A stretch of DNA of 64,000 nucleotides, taken from assembly GCA_030522415.1 (NCBI GenBank), contig CM060107.1, forward strand, positions 26,906,571-26,970,570. Reading direction: 5' to 3'. Both the position numbers and the translations under genes were made by a program. The DNA comes from Channallabes apus. Its lineage: Eukaryota > Chordata > Actinopteri > Siluriformes > Clariidae. Below, in pieces: positions 1 through 10,808 of this stretch (within the stretch, counting starts at the first letter, position 1; each line of letters opens with the position of its first letter). The notes beneath the pieces are model-generated. The model saw only the letters and a program-made list of their open reading frames with translations. It searched no databases and had not been told where the DNA came from.

Positions 1-1148
1 AACGTACTCCCTCTTGCCGGTTTCACACTGCCTGCTGAAGGTTTTACCTGCCCTTCAACCCCACGGACAGCGAATTTATCCGTTCTCACAGTAGGAGAAA
101 ATACAGTACGGTGCGTCAACTCAAATTCATCAGCCAATACAGAGGCTGCTGACAATGACGTGACTTTTTGCTCATTTAAGTGCAATACAACATTTTCATA
201 GACACAATCCTTAAAGTCCTCCAACAGAATTAACTCTTTAAGAGCCTCAAAAGTGGTAGCTTTAGTTGCAGCACACCACTTTTCAAACAGTGTTTGCTTT
301 TCACGGGCAAATTCCACAAATGTTTGTCTGTCTGTCTTTTTATGGGACCTAAATTTCTTTCTTTCTAACTTTCTTTCTATAAGCCTCTGGCACTAATTCA
401 TACGCACGTAGAACAGTTTGTTTGACACATCCTGCGCTTTACCAGTCAACTTGCATTGTAACAAGAGAGCCCACATTGCTCTCGGCCACTGTAACGTAGC
501 TGCCACACGTTCAAAAGCTATGAAATAGCTATCCACCTCTGTCTCTCTAAAAGGAGGCACTAAAACAATATGCTTGCTTACATCGAAATGGTTTGGGGAG
601 GTAGTCACTGGGGCAGAAACTAGAGAAGAGGAGCCCGGCGCAGCCGTTGCAGGTAGCTGTGCGAATGATAGAAACGCAGGTAAACTCTCCGGCTTGATCT
701 CTGCCCGGTGTAGCCGGCTGAAATCTCGCCGAAAATGCTCCAGCTCCCGCAACCGTAACCTTTGAGCCTCTGTTTCCTCTCGTTTTATTTCCAGCTCCAC
801 CTCCCTCGTTTTTAAAACCAAAAGTTGGTTTGATTCCCCAATTGGTGGTGTGGTTACCTTATGCTTGGGGGGCGTGGAAGGTGACTGCGGCGCAGGTAAT
901 GGCCTACCGTCGACCTCTGTCGGCGTTGAAGCGTCCTTGTCCTCAGCACACTCTCCAGGCTCTCCAGGCAAAATCTGCTGTTCAATTAAATTATTAAGCA
1001 ATATTTTCTTAATCTCTCTCTTAAGACCTCTTCGTGGCACGTCAACTTCAAAAAAGTCAGCAATGCTGAACAAATCGTCCTTACGACACTGGTCAAACTG
1101 TTCCAGGCTACTAGGAGTCAGTGTAAAGGCAATTAGGTCAAATGCCAT
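1..1148 (-). pseudogene. Gmr1-like gag fragment, unit 1
   Basis: The frame from the ATG at 1148 starts MAFDLIAFTLTPSSLEQFD. It has a charged coiled coil (EIKREETEAQRLRLRELEHF) and a SCAN-like capsid region (PPFRETEVDSYFIAFERVA). It breaks at about 395: relative to unit 2 roughly 48 bp are missing after 430 and a TTTC-rich insertion lies at 357-378. Bases 1-350 continue the gag in another frame. Gag would form the particle of an LTR retrotransposon. This copy cannot make it. Confidence 0.8.
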
Positions 1149-1171
1149 GTTCCATGTTGACCAATTAGGTC

Positions 1172-1222
1172 AAACGAGTCCCCACTTTTTAACCAGTGAC
1201 TGGCAATGGACGAGCCCCCACT
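1172..1222 (-). promoter_or_regulatory. Duplicated tRNA-Pro-type primer binding site, unit 1
   Basis: On the minus strand TGGGGGCTCGTCC (within 1208-1222) matches the first 13 bases of the tRNA-Pro primer-binding site used by many LTR elements. A second, weaker copy (GTGGGGACTCGT) sits 36 bp away at 1172-1186. Both lie between the putative LTR end and the gag start. Confidence 0.6.
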
Positions 1223-1229
1223 TGTTACA

Positions 1230-2385
1230 GACCATATGAAATTAAATAATACTTTGGCATTTTAACATTTTAAATAAACGAAGGGCTAAAACAAAGTTAG
1301 ATGAATAAAGAGATAGCAGGAGGAGGGTTGTGAGACAGACAGAAACAACAGCAGCAGGTCTCCACAATCAGCTCCGCTCATTTGTTTCAGTGCAGTCTTT
1401 GTTTTTCCCTCGCTCTCTGAGAATATGCTTTCAGATCATGCTGCTTTCACACGTTATTGGTCACACTCACACAATAACAAAACACTACTACAGTATCTGC
1501 ATCATTAGAATCAGAATAAGAATAAGCTTTAATCTTTATTATTGCATGAGGCACGAGGCGAGGTTTATTCTACATAAATTCACCAACCAATCTTAAATCT
1601 CGATCACTTCTCTCCTCTCCCTCATTGGTTGCGTTCCGCTATCACTCATGTGACGTGTAATGAGCAAGCAGACCTAATCAATTGGAGTCAGTTAGTGCTT
1701 GTTGGATTTATAGATTTAAAAGGAAAATAAAAACACATGTTATGATAAGAAAATTCTCTGTCTCTTCCATACCAGGAATTAAAAAACAATGATAATATAA
1801 ATTTTATAATCCGTAGAAGTTCAGTGGTACGCGCACAACCTCTCGCGGGCGAGTATTTCTCTGAATACGCTGTTTTCACGGGGGTGGGGCTAAGAAAAAC
1901 GCATCTCGGTTTATTAATCTGCGCACTCATTTTAGTAATCTGCACGCATGGTTCATTTATCCACGCTTTCAGTTTTATTAATATTTTAGTTTAGTTTAGT
2001 TTTCAGTGTGCATGGTTTGTTCGGTTTGTTATTTTTTTAACCACATCGTACCTACGGTATAAGGTTCTGTGCCAGTTGGGAAAAAAAGCAAAGGTTCTAT
2101 TTAGTTATTTTTTTATAGATAACGTTCTCTTATGTTTAACAGCTTAAAACTTTATTCACCTTAAGGGGTCTAAAATAAAGAAAATAGACTATTTTTGTTA
2201 CTTCATCACTTTATTATACCTGAATGTCCTAGGAGAGAGAGTGGTGTGGGGAGCGTCAATCTCAGCTCTAATCCTATTTTTAACAAGTTAGCTAATTATA
2301 TAACTCTCTTTGCTGTTTGTGTACTGTAAACAAACCAACCAACACCAAAATCTATTAAGTATAAGAGCCCAGACAACTACAACTT
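1230..2385. repeat. Putative Gmr1 LTR plus dispersed repeat block, unit 1
   Basis: This gene-free stretch begins with the presumed 3' end of a minus-strand LTR (...CTGTAACA just before the PBS). It holds repeat sequence that recurs, diverged, at 50040-50440 (ATGACGTGTAA core) and, inverted, at 46848-46990. Outer LTR and repeat borders could not be fixed. The same block recurs at 9165-10326 and, from its middle on, at 19041-19855. Confidence 0.5.
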
Positions 2386-2387
2386 AC

Positions 2388-2534
2388 CTGTCCAGCTTCC
2401 CCAAGCAGCGTCATTTCATGTTCTTCTTGGTGGTTTGAATTTTCAAGGTCTTGAAAATACCTTTGAGTATCATTTATTTGACCTTGCCAAAATTCGATTT
2501 GGTTAGTTATCTCCTGATCAAACAAAAAGGCGAC
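2388..2534 (-). CDS. Kinesin-8 tail exon B, unit 1 copy
   Basis: Third copy of the 147-nt tail exon with intact CTTTAG acceptor. Its donor is the best of the three (CAG|GTAAGTTG versus GTGAGT in units 2 and 3). The end reads EMTLLGEAGQ where the other units read EITLLAEAGQ. This is the last exon seen in the window. Any 3' end of the gene lies beyond base 1. Confidence 0.5.
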
Positions 2535-2544
2535 CTAAAGTGCA

Positions 2545-2546
2545 CG

Positions 2547-2608
<62 letters not shown>
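2545..2608. repeat. (CA)n microsatellite beside exon B, unit 1
   Basis: A CA dinucleotide run of about 60 nt. On the transcript strand it is a (TG)n tract ending roughly 15 nt before the exon B acceptor. Confidence 0.95.
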
Positions 2609-2612
<4 letters not shown>

Positions 2613-2867
2613 CATGAAATATGAAATCCTCAACAATGCAGGTCTTCCAGTTCCAGTATATACATGACATCAATTGATCATTAGAAGCATCACAATCTGA
2701 CCAGTGGAAAGATTTGGCCATGTACTCCCCTTCACCATAACAATCGGACAAAAGTAACACACCACACAGAAAGCAGCTTGAGCTAATCTTTTGAAAGCCA
2801 GTGCTAATATGTACACACATTATGACCTTTTGTGGTGGCAACATGTGTAAAACGGTGAAGCTTGTAC

Positions 2868-3030
2868 CTTCTCTGCTTTGTCCCTGCCAAAGAATTTGAC
2901 CTGTTGCTGGAAGTTCTCGTCATGGTAAAGTTTCTTCAGCTGAGCCTCCTTCAAATTTCTTTCATGTAATAAGGTTTCTTTTCGTAACATCATCTGTGTG
3001 GCAAATGTGGCGCGCACACTCTTGGACATG
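2868..3030 (-). CDS. Kinesin-8 tail exon A, unit 1 copy
   Basis: Third copy of the 163-nt tail exon, with acceptor GTGCACAG and donor AAG|GTACAA and the same open phase-2 frame ending FFGRDKAEK. It is nearly identical to the unit 2 and 3 copies, which points to recent duplication rather than an old exon repeat. Confidence 0.6.
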
Positions 3031-3184
3031 CTGTGCACACAGAAGCAAACACAATTTATATTTATATTTTAACAAGGTTTCTATGCGAAAGCCTTGCACT
3101 ACACTGCATAAATCATGCACTTCATAAATTGTTATAATTTGTATAATTATCGCATGTTTGTGTCGTACTAAAGAATAATGTCGT

Positions 3185-3759
3185 TGTAAGTGCCATATCG
3201 TACTTGTTATGAATTTGTTGGTGTGTTTATTTTATTTTATTTGTTGTTATTTCATTTATTATACCTTGTTCTATTCATTAGTAAAGCATTAAGTATTAAG
3301 TTTGTTACATAAGCCTTAAGCTTTAAATTTCTAAGTTATGCATCCATTTTGACAATCGTAAGTTGGTCTGTGATGTCATTCTACTATTACATGCATTTGT
3401 GTGACTGTCATATGAAAGAGAGTTCAGTTTAGATGCGGAAGGCTAAGGAAACACAAGCCTTTGACCGTAAGCTACCGTGAGCTGGGAATGTAAGATACGG
3501 CAACTAGGTTGTTGTAAACGTAAGCTCCCGTAAGTAGAGATATACAACAAGAGTGTTATATACGTAAGCTAAGACTGTAATTTACAAGATTCAGCAAATA
3601 GGTTGTTGTAAAAGTCAGAGATTTGCAAGATGCAGCAACTGGTGTCTGTAATCACAGTGGATTTACTCAAGACGACTGTATGAAGTGTTGATGCTGACAA
3701 AATAAACTACAAGAGACAAAGAGATTGGACTTCTGTCGTGTGAGTGAAACTTTAAGACA
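3185..3759 (+). repeat. BEL/Pao 5' LTR, unit 1 (putative)
   Basis: Starts TGTAAGTGCC and ends ...AAGACA, with a polyadenylation-type AATAAA at about 3701, directly before the gag leader. Unit 3 diverges exactly at the left edge. No 3' LTR is present because the element is truncated in integrase, so both borders are inferred. A recognisable primer-binding site was not found. Confidence 0.55.
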
Positions 3760-3870
3760 AAGCTACGCGTCAAAACTGGTGAAATAATATGACCGCATCT
3801 ACATAAAGTCAAAAGCTTTCCGCTGTTTGAACGAGAACAAACAAAACCGAAAGAGACTTTCCCGTTTTGT

Positions 3871-5283
3871 TTGAACTTCATGATGTTAACCAACGAGGAC
3901 AACGCTCCCAGCACTTGGCTGGGGAGCATAACGGAGCTCCACGAGATGAACAGAAAGAACCTCAACGAGGCGCTGGGTGCAAAAAAAGGCAAGCGAATTC
4001 AACTGAATGCAATGTCTACTGCATTAAAGACACCTATGAACTATGCACACGAACACAAACGCGATCAGGGCGCTTGCGGCGCACCTGAGGCTCAAGGCCG
4101 CACAGAATCCATAGCTAAGGTGGGTCGCTGGATAGCGGACACCAAGGACATTACTGGCCACTCTGTGACGTCGCGAATACGCGAAGATGGCTCGCCGGGC
4201 GTCAGCGTGTCACTGATAATGGCAGCATCCAAAAGGTCTGTAACTTCATCATCCTCAGCCCGAATGAAGAAAGAAGAAGCCGAAAGAGCAGCGCTGTTGG
4301 CAAAGGCTGCAACCTTGGAAGAACGTCTCCAACTAGAAATAGAGGAAGCACAACTAAAGGCGAAAAAAAGAAAGACTGGAAACCAAAACGGCGCTCGCTA
4401 TGCATGATGCTAAATTAAGAGTGCTTCAACGTCAAGATCGCAAATACAGTACGACAGCCGATCGTCCAAGAGCAAGAGCGCACTCATTGAATCGAGCAGC
4501 GCGCGTCCGAGTAGCGCGTGCCCGAGCAGCGCGCACTCTCACCCTTCCAACTCAACATGCAACAGCCGAGCGGAGCCTGCGAACGAGAGCGCACTCATTG
4601 AATCGAGCAGCGCGTGCCCGAGCAGCGCGCACTCTCACCTTTCCAACTCAACAGGTAACAGCCGAGCGCAGCCTGCGAACGAAAGCGCAGTCACTGAATC
4701 GAGCAACGCGCACCTAAGCTGCGCGCACTCTACAGACCTGGACGCCGCAACCAGCGACAGAAAACCCAGTCACACATCCCTTCAAGGACCCAAACAAAGG
4801 GGCCAAGGAAAACCCAGGGTCAGCGTCGCAACCGAGGACAGACAGGTTGGTAAAATTCACAAAGACTTGATTACAATGAAGAATGCCGGTACATTACCTG
4901 TCAGCGCCTTCACTAAACCATGCGCACATTGCAAAGGGGAGCATATCTTAGACGATTGCTTCCAATTTAATGATAAGACATACAAAGACAAAGTAGAATT
5001 CTTAAAAAGAAACTAATTCTGTTTAGGATGTTTAAGAAAGGGTCATTTGTGGAAAGACTGTACCAGAAAAATTACATGTTCATTGTGTTCAAAGCCACAT
5101 CCGAGCATGTTACACATAGCAGTGCCAGCCACGGCGCAGTCAGCTACGAGCGCCCGTAGAAACGAAACTGAAAGTGACACAACAAATACACCAACTGCAG
5201 TGAGTCATGAATCAAATGCGCTCACTGGGGCTGGAGGTAATTGCATCCTCCCCATTGTACCCGTTAAAGTCCAAGAAACGTGA
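3871..5283 (+). pseudogene. BEL/Pao gag with zinc knuckles, unit 1
   Basis: The frame begins at an ATG at 3871. It has the alanine/lysine-rich helix (ARMKKEEAERAALLAKAATL) typical of BEL/Pao gag, then a Ser/Ala-rich region encoded by an internal tandem repeat (about 4480-4715). The cysteine-rich end reads CAHCKGEHILDDC, then CLGCLRKGHLWKDC. Breaks: an extra A in the A-run near 4367, a further shift in the repeat region, and an in-frame TAA between the two knuckles (about 5013). The distal piece ends ALTGAGGNCILPIVPVKVQ, the start of the protease, then stops. Confidence 0.8.
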
Positions 5284-5284
5284 C

Positions 5285-7024
5285 ACAGTGGAAGCCATGT
5301 ACTATCAAGTGAGAGTCCCCGAGAAGGACACAGATCTGCTGCGCTTCCTATGGTGGCCGAATGGAGATGTGAACCAAAACTTAGTTGCATACAAAATGGT
5401 AGTTCATCTGTTCGGTGCAAAATCTTCACCTAGTGTTGCTAACTTCGCACTCAGAAAGACAGCAGAAGAAAACCGCAGCAATGCATCTGCTGTGGCAGTT
5501 AATACAGTACTTAAAAACTTTTATGTAGACAACTGCTCGAAATCTGTTTCAAGTCCCGACCAAGCAGTCTCCCTATACAATGATTTCACAAGTCTCTGTG
5601 CAAGCGGAGGTTTCAACCTCACTAAATGGGCAAGCAACAGCCGTGCCCTACTGACTGTCATTCCCGAGAGTGAAATGATCAAAGACATGAGAGACTTAGA
5701 CTTGAGAAAAGATGCACTGCCCATAGAGAGAGCTCTGGGGGTGCTGTGGTGCACTGATTCAGACATGTTCAAGTTTAAGATTAGTTTAAAGGAACGACCT
5801 GTGACAAGAAGAGGAATTCTGTCAGTCACTAGCTCAACATACGACCCGTTAGGCTTTCTCCCACCTGTCATACTGCCAGCCAAAACTCGAATGCAACAGC
5901 TATGTAAAGAAAAACAAGCCTGGGATGACGACATTCCCGAGCAGTTTGCTAAAGCATGGAAAACCTGGCTGCAAGAGCTGCACCGACTGTCTGAGTTTAG
6001 TGTAGCAAGGTGCGTGAAACCAGCCGACTTTGGAGTTACAGCTACAGCACAACTCCACCACTTCTCGGATGCAAGTGAAATGGGATACGGAGCTGTCTCA
6101 TACCTCAGGTTAGTAAACGCTGATGGACTTACACATTGTGCATTCATGATGGGGAACTCCCGTGTAGCACCCCTGAAACAAACCACCATTCCACGAATGG
6201 AACTGACTGCGGAAGTGGTCGCTGTAAAAAATGACAAAATGTTGAAAGAACAACTAGAATTTAAATTGCTGGACTCTATGTTCTGGACTGACAGTACAAC
6301 TGTTTTGAGATACATTGATAATGAAACACTTCGTTTTAAAACCTTTGTGGCCAACAGAATCGCCATTATAAGAGAGTCAACCAAGGCACAGCAATGGAGG
6401 TACGTTAATACCTCAGAAAACCCAGCTGATTCTGCCTCCAGGGGGGTATCCTGTGAAAGGTTCATGAAAAATGTTAACTGGATCCATGGTCCCTCCTTTC
6501 TCAAAGAAGCAGAGTGCAAATGGCCTGAAATTATTCATGACACATCAATAACACAAAATGATGAAATTAAACTCTCAGCTTTAGTGAATACTGTGAGCGT
6601 TACAAAATGCGCAGACGCAGTGAGTAAACTGATTAATCATCACTCTGATTGGCACAAGTTAAAAAGATCCGTTGCCTGGATCCTTCGCATCAGAGACATG
6701 CTCAAACAAAAAACAGAAAGGGTCAAAACACAAGTAGATAACCCAAAGACAGAAAATCACAAGTCTCTAACAGCTCAAGAACTAACAAGAGCAGAAAACG
6801 AACTCATTAAAATTACTCAAAGACAAAATTTTAGGGAAGAAATTCTCACGTTGCAAAAGGGTAAAGCAGCAGCAGAACTCAAACAGGGAATTCACACACA
6901 TCAAAAATGCAAGGCATCTGTAAAAAGAAACTTGTTGCTTGTCCAAACTGGACCCAGTGCTACAGGATGGATTGCCGAGAGTGGGAGGACGTCTCGGCAG
7001 GTCTGCAATGCCAGAGCACGTTAA
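5285..7024 (+). pseudogene. BEL/Pao pol: RT (C-terminal half) and RNase H, unit 1
   Basis: A long open frame resumes in mid reverse transcriptase (LLRFLWWPNGD, VVHLFGAKSSPSVANFAL). The protease body and the N-terminal half of RT are missing, so the element carries an internal deletion. The RT metal-binding box reads FYVDN where the family has FYVDD. RNase H motifs follow: HHFSDASEMGYGAVSYLR, IPRMELTAEVVAVK, FWTDSTTVL, and SENPADSASRG. The frame runs to 7024 but leaves the pol frame at about 6940, where the integrase frame takes over. Cannot encode an active polymerase. Confidence 0.85.
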
Positions 7025-7411
7025 ACACCCAGTCATTGTACCTAAAGACTCACATATCACAACGTTAATATTAAGAGACGTTCATGACAAGATAGGACAC
7101 AGTGGCAGAAATTACATGCTTTCAGAATTGCGGCAGAAATACTGGATTCCAACTGCTAACTCACTCGTAAGACAGTTTCTCACCAGGTGTGTGATATGCA
7201 GGAAGTCTAGAGCTAAAGCATGTGAGCAAAAGATGTCAGAATTGCCAATCGACAGAATAATACCAGACCACCCACCCTTCACTAATGTGGGAGTAGACTC
7301 CTTCGGACCCTTCGAGGTCAAACATGGCAGAAGTAACGTTAAAAGATACTTTTCACTTGTCTGACAACAAGAGCCTTCAACAGGGAGTTCGGTACAAATA
7401 CCAACACATAC
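6939..7411 (+). pseudogene. BEL/Pao integrase fragment, unit 1
   Basis: After a frameshift near 6940 the plus frame encodes the HHCC zinc domain (HDKIGHSGRNYMLSELRQ ... CVICRKSRAK) and the start of the catalytic core (TNVGVDSFGPFEVKHGRS). The residue after the first catalytic Asp is S here but Y in unit 2 (GVDYFGP). The frame ends at 7364 after another shift. The element stops at about 7411, where it meets the minus-strand Gmr1 gene of unit 2. Confidence 0.8.
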
Positions 7412-9076
7412 TTACCCCTTCACTATTTCTGTCTCAAGGTAGATGTCATGAAGTGGAACTGTGATACAGCCTGCTCCTATGCCACGTAAAATCACATCGG
7501 TGCCTGTGTAGGTTTTCTGAGACAGCGAAAGTGTACCAGCTAACATCAGAGTCTGTGCTGCACCTGTATCTCGCAGAATGGACACTGGTCTGCGAACGCC
7601 TTCAGGGCTGTCTGCCACTGACCCTTGTAACATGAATGGCTTATATACTTCCACCGTTTGTTCAGGTAAGACATGTTTTACTTGCCTTTCAACAAACCCC
7701 ACAGACTTTGACTTTACAGTTGTATTTCTTTTCTTCCAGGCATCACAGTCTGAAATCAGATGATCCGCACTCAAACAGTAAAAACATACTCTACCTCCCC
7801 CTGATCGATACTGAGAAGTTCTAAACGTACTCCCTCTTGCCGGTTTCACACTGCCTGCTGAAGGTTTTACCTGCCCTTCAACCCCACGGACAGCGAATTT
7901 ATCCGTTCTCACAGTAGGAGAAAATACTGTACGGTGCGTCAACTCAAATTCATCAGCCAATACAGAGGCTGCTGACAATGACGTGACTTTTTGCTCATTT
8001 AAGTGCAATACAACATTTTCATAGACACAATCCTTAAAGTCCTCCAACAGAATTAACTCTTTAAGAGCCTCAAAAGTGGTAGCTTTAGTTGCAGCACACC
8101 ACTTTTCAAACAGTGTTTGCTTTTCACGGGCAAATTCCACAAATGTTTGTCTGTCTGTCTTTTTATGGGACCTAAATTTCTGTCTATAAGCCTCTGGCAC
8201 TAATTCATACGCACGTAGAACAGTTTGTTTGACCGTGTCGTAATCCAGGCTTTGTTCAACAGGCAACGCAGAGCACACATCCTGCGCTTTACCAGTCAAC
8301 TTGCATTGTAAAAAGAGAGCCCACATTGCTCTCGGCCACTGTAACGTAGCTGCCACACGTTCAAAAGCTATGAAATAGCTATCCACCTCTGTCTCTCTAA
8401 AAGGAGGCACTAAAACAATATGCTTGCTTACATCGAAATGGTTTGGGGAGGTAGTCACTGGGGCAGAAACTAGAGAAGAGGAGCCCGGCGCAGCCGTTGC
8501 AGGTAGCTGTGCGAATGATGGAAACGCAGGTGAACTCTCCGGCGCGATCTCTGCCCGGTGTAGCCGGCTGAAATCTCGCCGAAAATGCTCCCTCTCCATC
8601 TCAAGCTCCAGCTCCCGCAACCGTAACCTTTGAGCCTCTGTTTCCTCTCGTTTTATTTCCAGCTCCACCTCCCTCGCTTTTAAAACCAAAAGTTGGTTTG
8701 ATTCCCCAATTGGTGGTGTGGTTACCTTATGCTTGGGGGGCGTGGAAGGTGACTGCGGCGCAGGTAATGGCCTACCGTCGACCTCTGTCGGCGTTGAAGC
8801 GTCCTTGTCCTCAGCACACTCTCCAGGCTCTCCAGGCAAAATCTGCTGTTCAATTAAATTATTAAGCAATATTTTCTTAATCTCTCTCTTAAGACCTCTT
8901 CGTGGCACGTCAACTTCAAAAAAGTCAGCAATGCTGAACAAATCGTCCTTACGACACTGGTCAAACTGTTCCAGGCTAGGAGCCAGTGTAAAGGCAATTA
9001 GGTCAAACCAAATAGTGTCCAACCCAAGAAGACAGCCAAACAAACAAAAAGGCAGGGTATACTCGAAAACAGACAA
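7412..9076 (-). CDS. Gmr1-like LTR retrotransposon gag-protease, truncated, unit 2
   Basis: An uninterrupted 554-codon frame. Residues ~30-70 are FFEVDVPRRGLKREIKKILL; then a Pro-rich linker, a charged coiled coil (EIKREETEAQRLRLRELELE) and a SCAN-like capsid domain ending YELVPEAYRQKFRSHKK. Next come a C-x2-C-x4-H-x4-C knuckle at about 431-444 (CFYCLSADHLISDC) and the start of an aspartic protease with LRDTGAAQTL (active-site DTG near 503). The frame stops at 7412 because the element is cut at the unit junction. The hallmark capsid ending is that of the vertebrate SCAN domain, which is thought to derive from Gmr1-like gag. Start codon choice is uncertain: unit 1 would use an ATG about 26 codons further in. 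Confidence 0.8.
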   Translation of the reverse strand: MSVFEYTLPFCLFGCLLGLDTIWFDLIAFTLAPSLEQFDQCRKDDLFSIADFFEVDVPRRGLKREIKKILLNNLIEQQILPGEPGECAEDKDASTPTEVDGRPLPAPQSPSTPPKHKVTTPPIGESNQLLVLKAREVELEIKREETEAQRLRLRELELEMEREHFRRDFSRLHRAEIAPESSPAFPSFAQLPATAAPGSSSLVSAPVTTSPNHFDVSKHIVLVPPFRETEVDSYFIAFERVAATLQWPRAMWALFLQCKLTGKAQDVCSALPVEQSLDYDTVKQTVLRAYELVPEAYRQKFRSHKKTDRQTFVEFAREKQTLFEKWCAATKATTFEALKELILLEDFKDCVYENVVLHLNEQKVTSLSAASVLADEFELTHRTVFSPTVRTDKFAVRGVEGQVKPSAGSVKPARGSTFRTSQYRSGGGRVCFYCLSADHLISDCDAWKKRNTTVKSKSVGFVERQVKHVLPEQTVEVYKPFMLQGSVADSPEGVRRPVSILRDTGAAQTLMLAGTLSLSQKTYTGTDVILRGIGAGCITVPLHDIYLETEIVKG

Positions 9077-9157
9077 GCCACCACTTGTTAGCCAGTAACT
9101 GGCAACGGACGAGTCCCCACTTTTTAACCAGTGACTGGCAATGGACGAGCCCCCACT
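9071..9157 (-). promoter_or_regulatory. Triplicated tRNA-Pro-type primer binding site, unit 2
   Basis: On the minus strand three ~36-bp iterations read GTGGGGGCTCGTCC (9143-9157), GTGGGGACTCGTCC (9108-9122) and GTGGTGGCTTGTCT (9071-9085), each followed by TGCCAGT-ACTGG-like sequence in the first two. The first is a near-perfect tRNA-Pro PBS core. Unit 1 keeps only two. Confidence 0.6.
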
Positions 9158-9164
9158 TGTTACA

Positions 9165-10326
9165 GACCATATGAAATTAAATAATACTTTGGCATTTTAA
9201 CATTTTAAATAAACGAAGGGCTAAAACAAAGTTAGATGAATAAAGAGATAGCAGGAGGAGGGTTGTGAGACAGACAGAAACAACAGCAGCAGGTCTCCAC
9301 AATCAGCTCCGCTCATTTGTTTCAGTGCAGTCTTTGTTTTTCCCTCGCTCTCTGAGAACATGCTTTCAGATCATGCTGCTTTCACACGTTATTGGTCACA
9401 CTCGCACAATAACAAAACACTACTACAGTATCTGCATCATTAGAATCAGAATAAGAATAAGCTTTAATCTTTATTATTGCATGAGGCACGAGGCGAGGTT
9501 TATTCTACATAAATTCACCAATCAATCTTAAATCTCGATCACTTCTCTCCTCTCCCTCATTGGTTGCGTTCCGCTATCACTCATGTGACGTGTAATGAGC
9601 AAGCAGACCTAATCAATTGGAGTCAGTTAGTACTTGTTGGATTTATAGATTTAAAAGGAAAAAAAAACACATGTTATGATAAGAAAATTCTCTGTCTCTT
9701 CCATACCAGGAATTAAAAAACAATGATAATATAAATTTTATAATCCGTAGAAGTTCAGTGGTACGCGCACAACCTCTCGCGGGCGAGTATTTCTCTGAAT
9801 ACGCTGTTTTCACGGGGGTGGGGCTAAGAAAAACGCATCTCGGTTTATTAATCTGCGCACTCATTTTAGCAATCTGCACGCACGGTTCATTTATCCACGC
9901 TTTCAGTTTTATTAATATTTTAGTTTAGTTTAGTTTTCAGTGTGCATGGTTTGTTCGGTTTGTTATTTTTTTAACCACATCGTACCTACGGTATAAGGTT
10001 CTGTGCCAGTTGGGAAAAAAAGCAAAGGTTCTATTTAGTTATTTTTTTATAGATAACATTCTCTTATGTTTAACAGCTTAAAGCTTTATTCACCTTAAGG
10101 GGTCTAAAATAAAGAAAATAGACTATTTTTGTTACTTCATCACTTTATTATACCTGAATGTCCTAGGAGAGAGTGGTGTGGGGAGCGTCAATCTCAGCTC
10201 TAATCCTATTTTTAACAAGTTAGCTAATTATATAACTCTCTTTGCTGTTTGTGTACTGTAAACAAACCAACCAACACCAAACCGAACAAAATCTATTAAG
10301 TATAAGAGCCCAGACAACTACAACTC
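9165..10326. repeat. Putative Gmr1 LTR plus dispersed repeat block, unit 2
   Basis: Counterpart of 1230-2385, nearly identical, with small indels (for example an extra CCGAACAAA near 10280). No gene seen. Confidence 0.5.
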
Positions 10327-10328
10327 AC

Positions 10329-10475
10329 CTGTCCAGCTTCCGCAAGCAGCGTAATTTCATGTTCTTCTTGGTGGTTTGAATTTTCAAGGTCTTGAAAATA
10401 CCTTTGAGTATCATTTATTTGACCTTGCCAAAATTCGATTTGGTTAGTTATCTCCTGATCAAACAAAAAGGCGAC
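10329..10475 (-). CDS. Kinesin-8 tail exon B, unit 2 copy
   Basis: A 147-nt exon, phase 0/0, with intact acceptor CTTTAG|GTCGCC and donor CAG|GTGAGT. It encodes FDQEITNQIEFWQGQINDTQ through ITLLAEAGQ. It follows tail exon A of the same unit in frame. A (TG)n tract of about 60 nt sits at the acceptor in transcript sense, a configuration that can weaken exon inclusion. Confidence 0.5.
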
Positions 10476-10485
10476 CTAAAGTGCA

Positions 10486-10487
10486 CG

Positions 10488-10555
<68 letters not shown>
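10486..10555. repeat. (CA)n microsatellite beside exon B, unit 2
   Basis: CA run of about 65 nt, next to the exon B acceptor on the minus strand. Confidence 0.95.
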
Positions 10556-10559
<4 letters not shown>

Positions 10560-10808
10560 TGAAATATGAAATCCTCAACAATTAGTTCCAGTTCCAGCAT
10601 ATACATGACATCAATTGATCATTAGAAGCATCACAATCTGACCAGTGGAAAGATTTGGCCATGTACTCCCCTTCACCATAACAATCGGACAAAAGTAACA
10701 CACCACACAGAAAGCAGCTTGAGCTAATCTTTTGAAAGCCAGTGCTAATATGTACACACATTATGACCTTTTGTGGTGGCAACATGTGTAAAACGGTGAA
10801 GCTTGTAC

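Larger units (their letters stand above)
1..7411. repeat. Tandem unit 1 of 3 (5' end outside window)
   Basis: Base 1 corresponds to base 7824 of unit 2, an offset of 7823. The unit holds a Gmr1-like gag fragment (minus), an intronic repeat block, kinesin tail exons B and A (minus) and a truncated BEL/Pao element (plus). Identity to unit 2 is very high by eye, with small indels. About 411 bp of the unit lie outside the window. Confidence 0.9.

Noticed and set aside
850..1239. Plus-strand open frame opposite the Gmr1 gag (also at 8718-9098)
   Set aside because: Shadow of the gag coding strand with low-complexity content and no conserved motif.
2640..2820. Third kinesin exon between tail exons B and A
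   Set aside because: An open stretch (GEGEYMAKSFHWSDCDASND) is conserved between units only because the whole unit is duplicated; no usable splice sites or homology.
4480..4720. CRISPR-like direct repeats
   Set aside because: The ~105-bp iterations lie inside the Ser-rich part of the BEL/Pao gag and have no spacer structure; the context is a eukaryotic genome.
5521..6519. 332-codon open frame on the minus strand (and its twin at 13435-14433)
   Set aside because: It is antisense to the BEL/Pao RT/RNase H frame, is duplicated with it, and shows no domain of its own.
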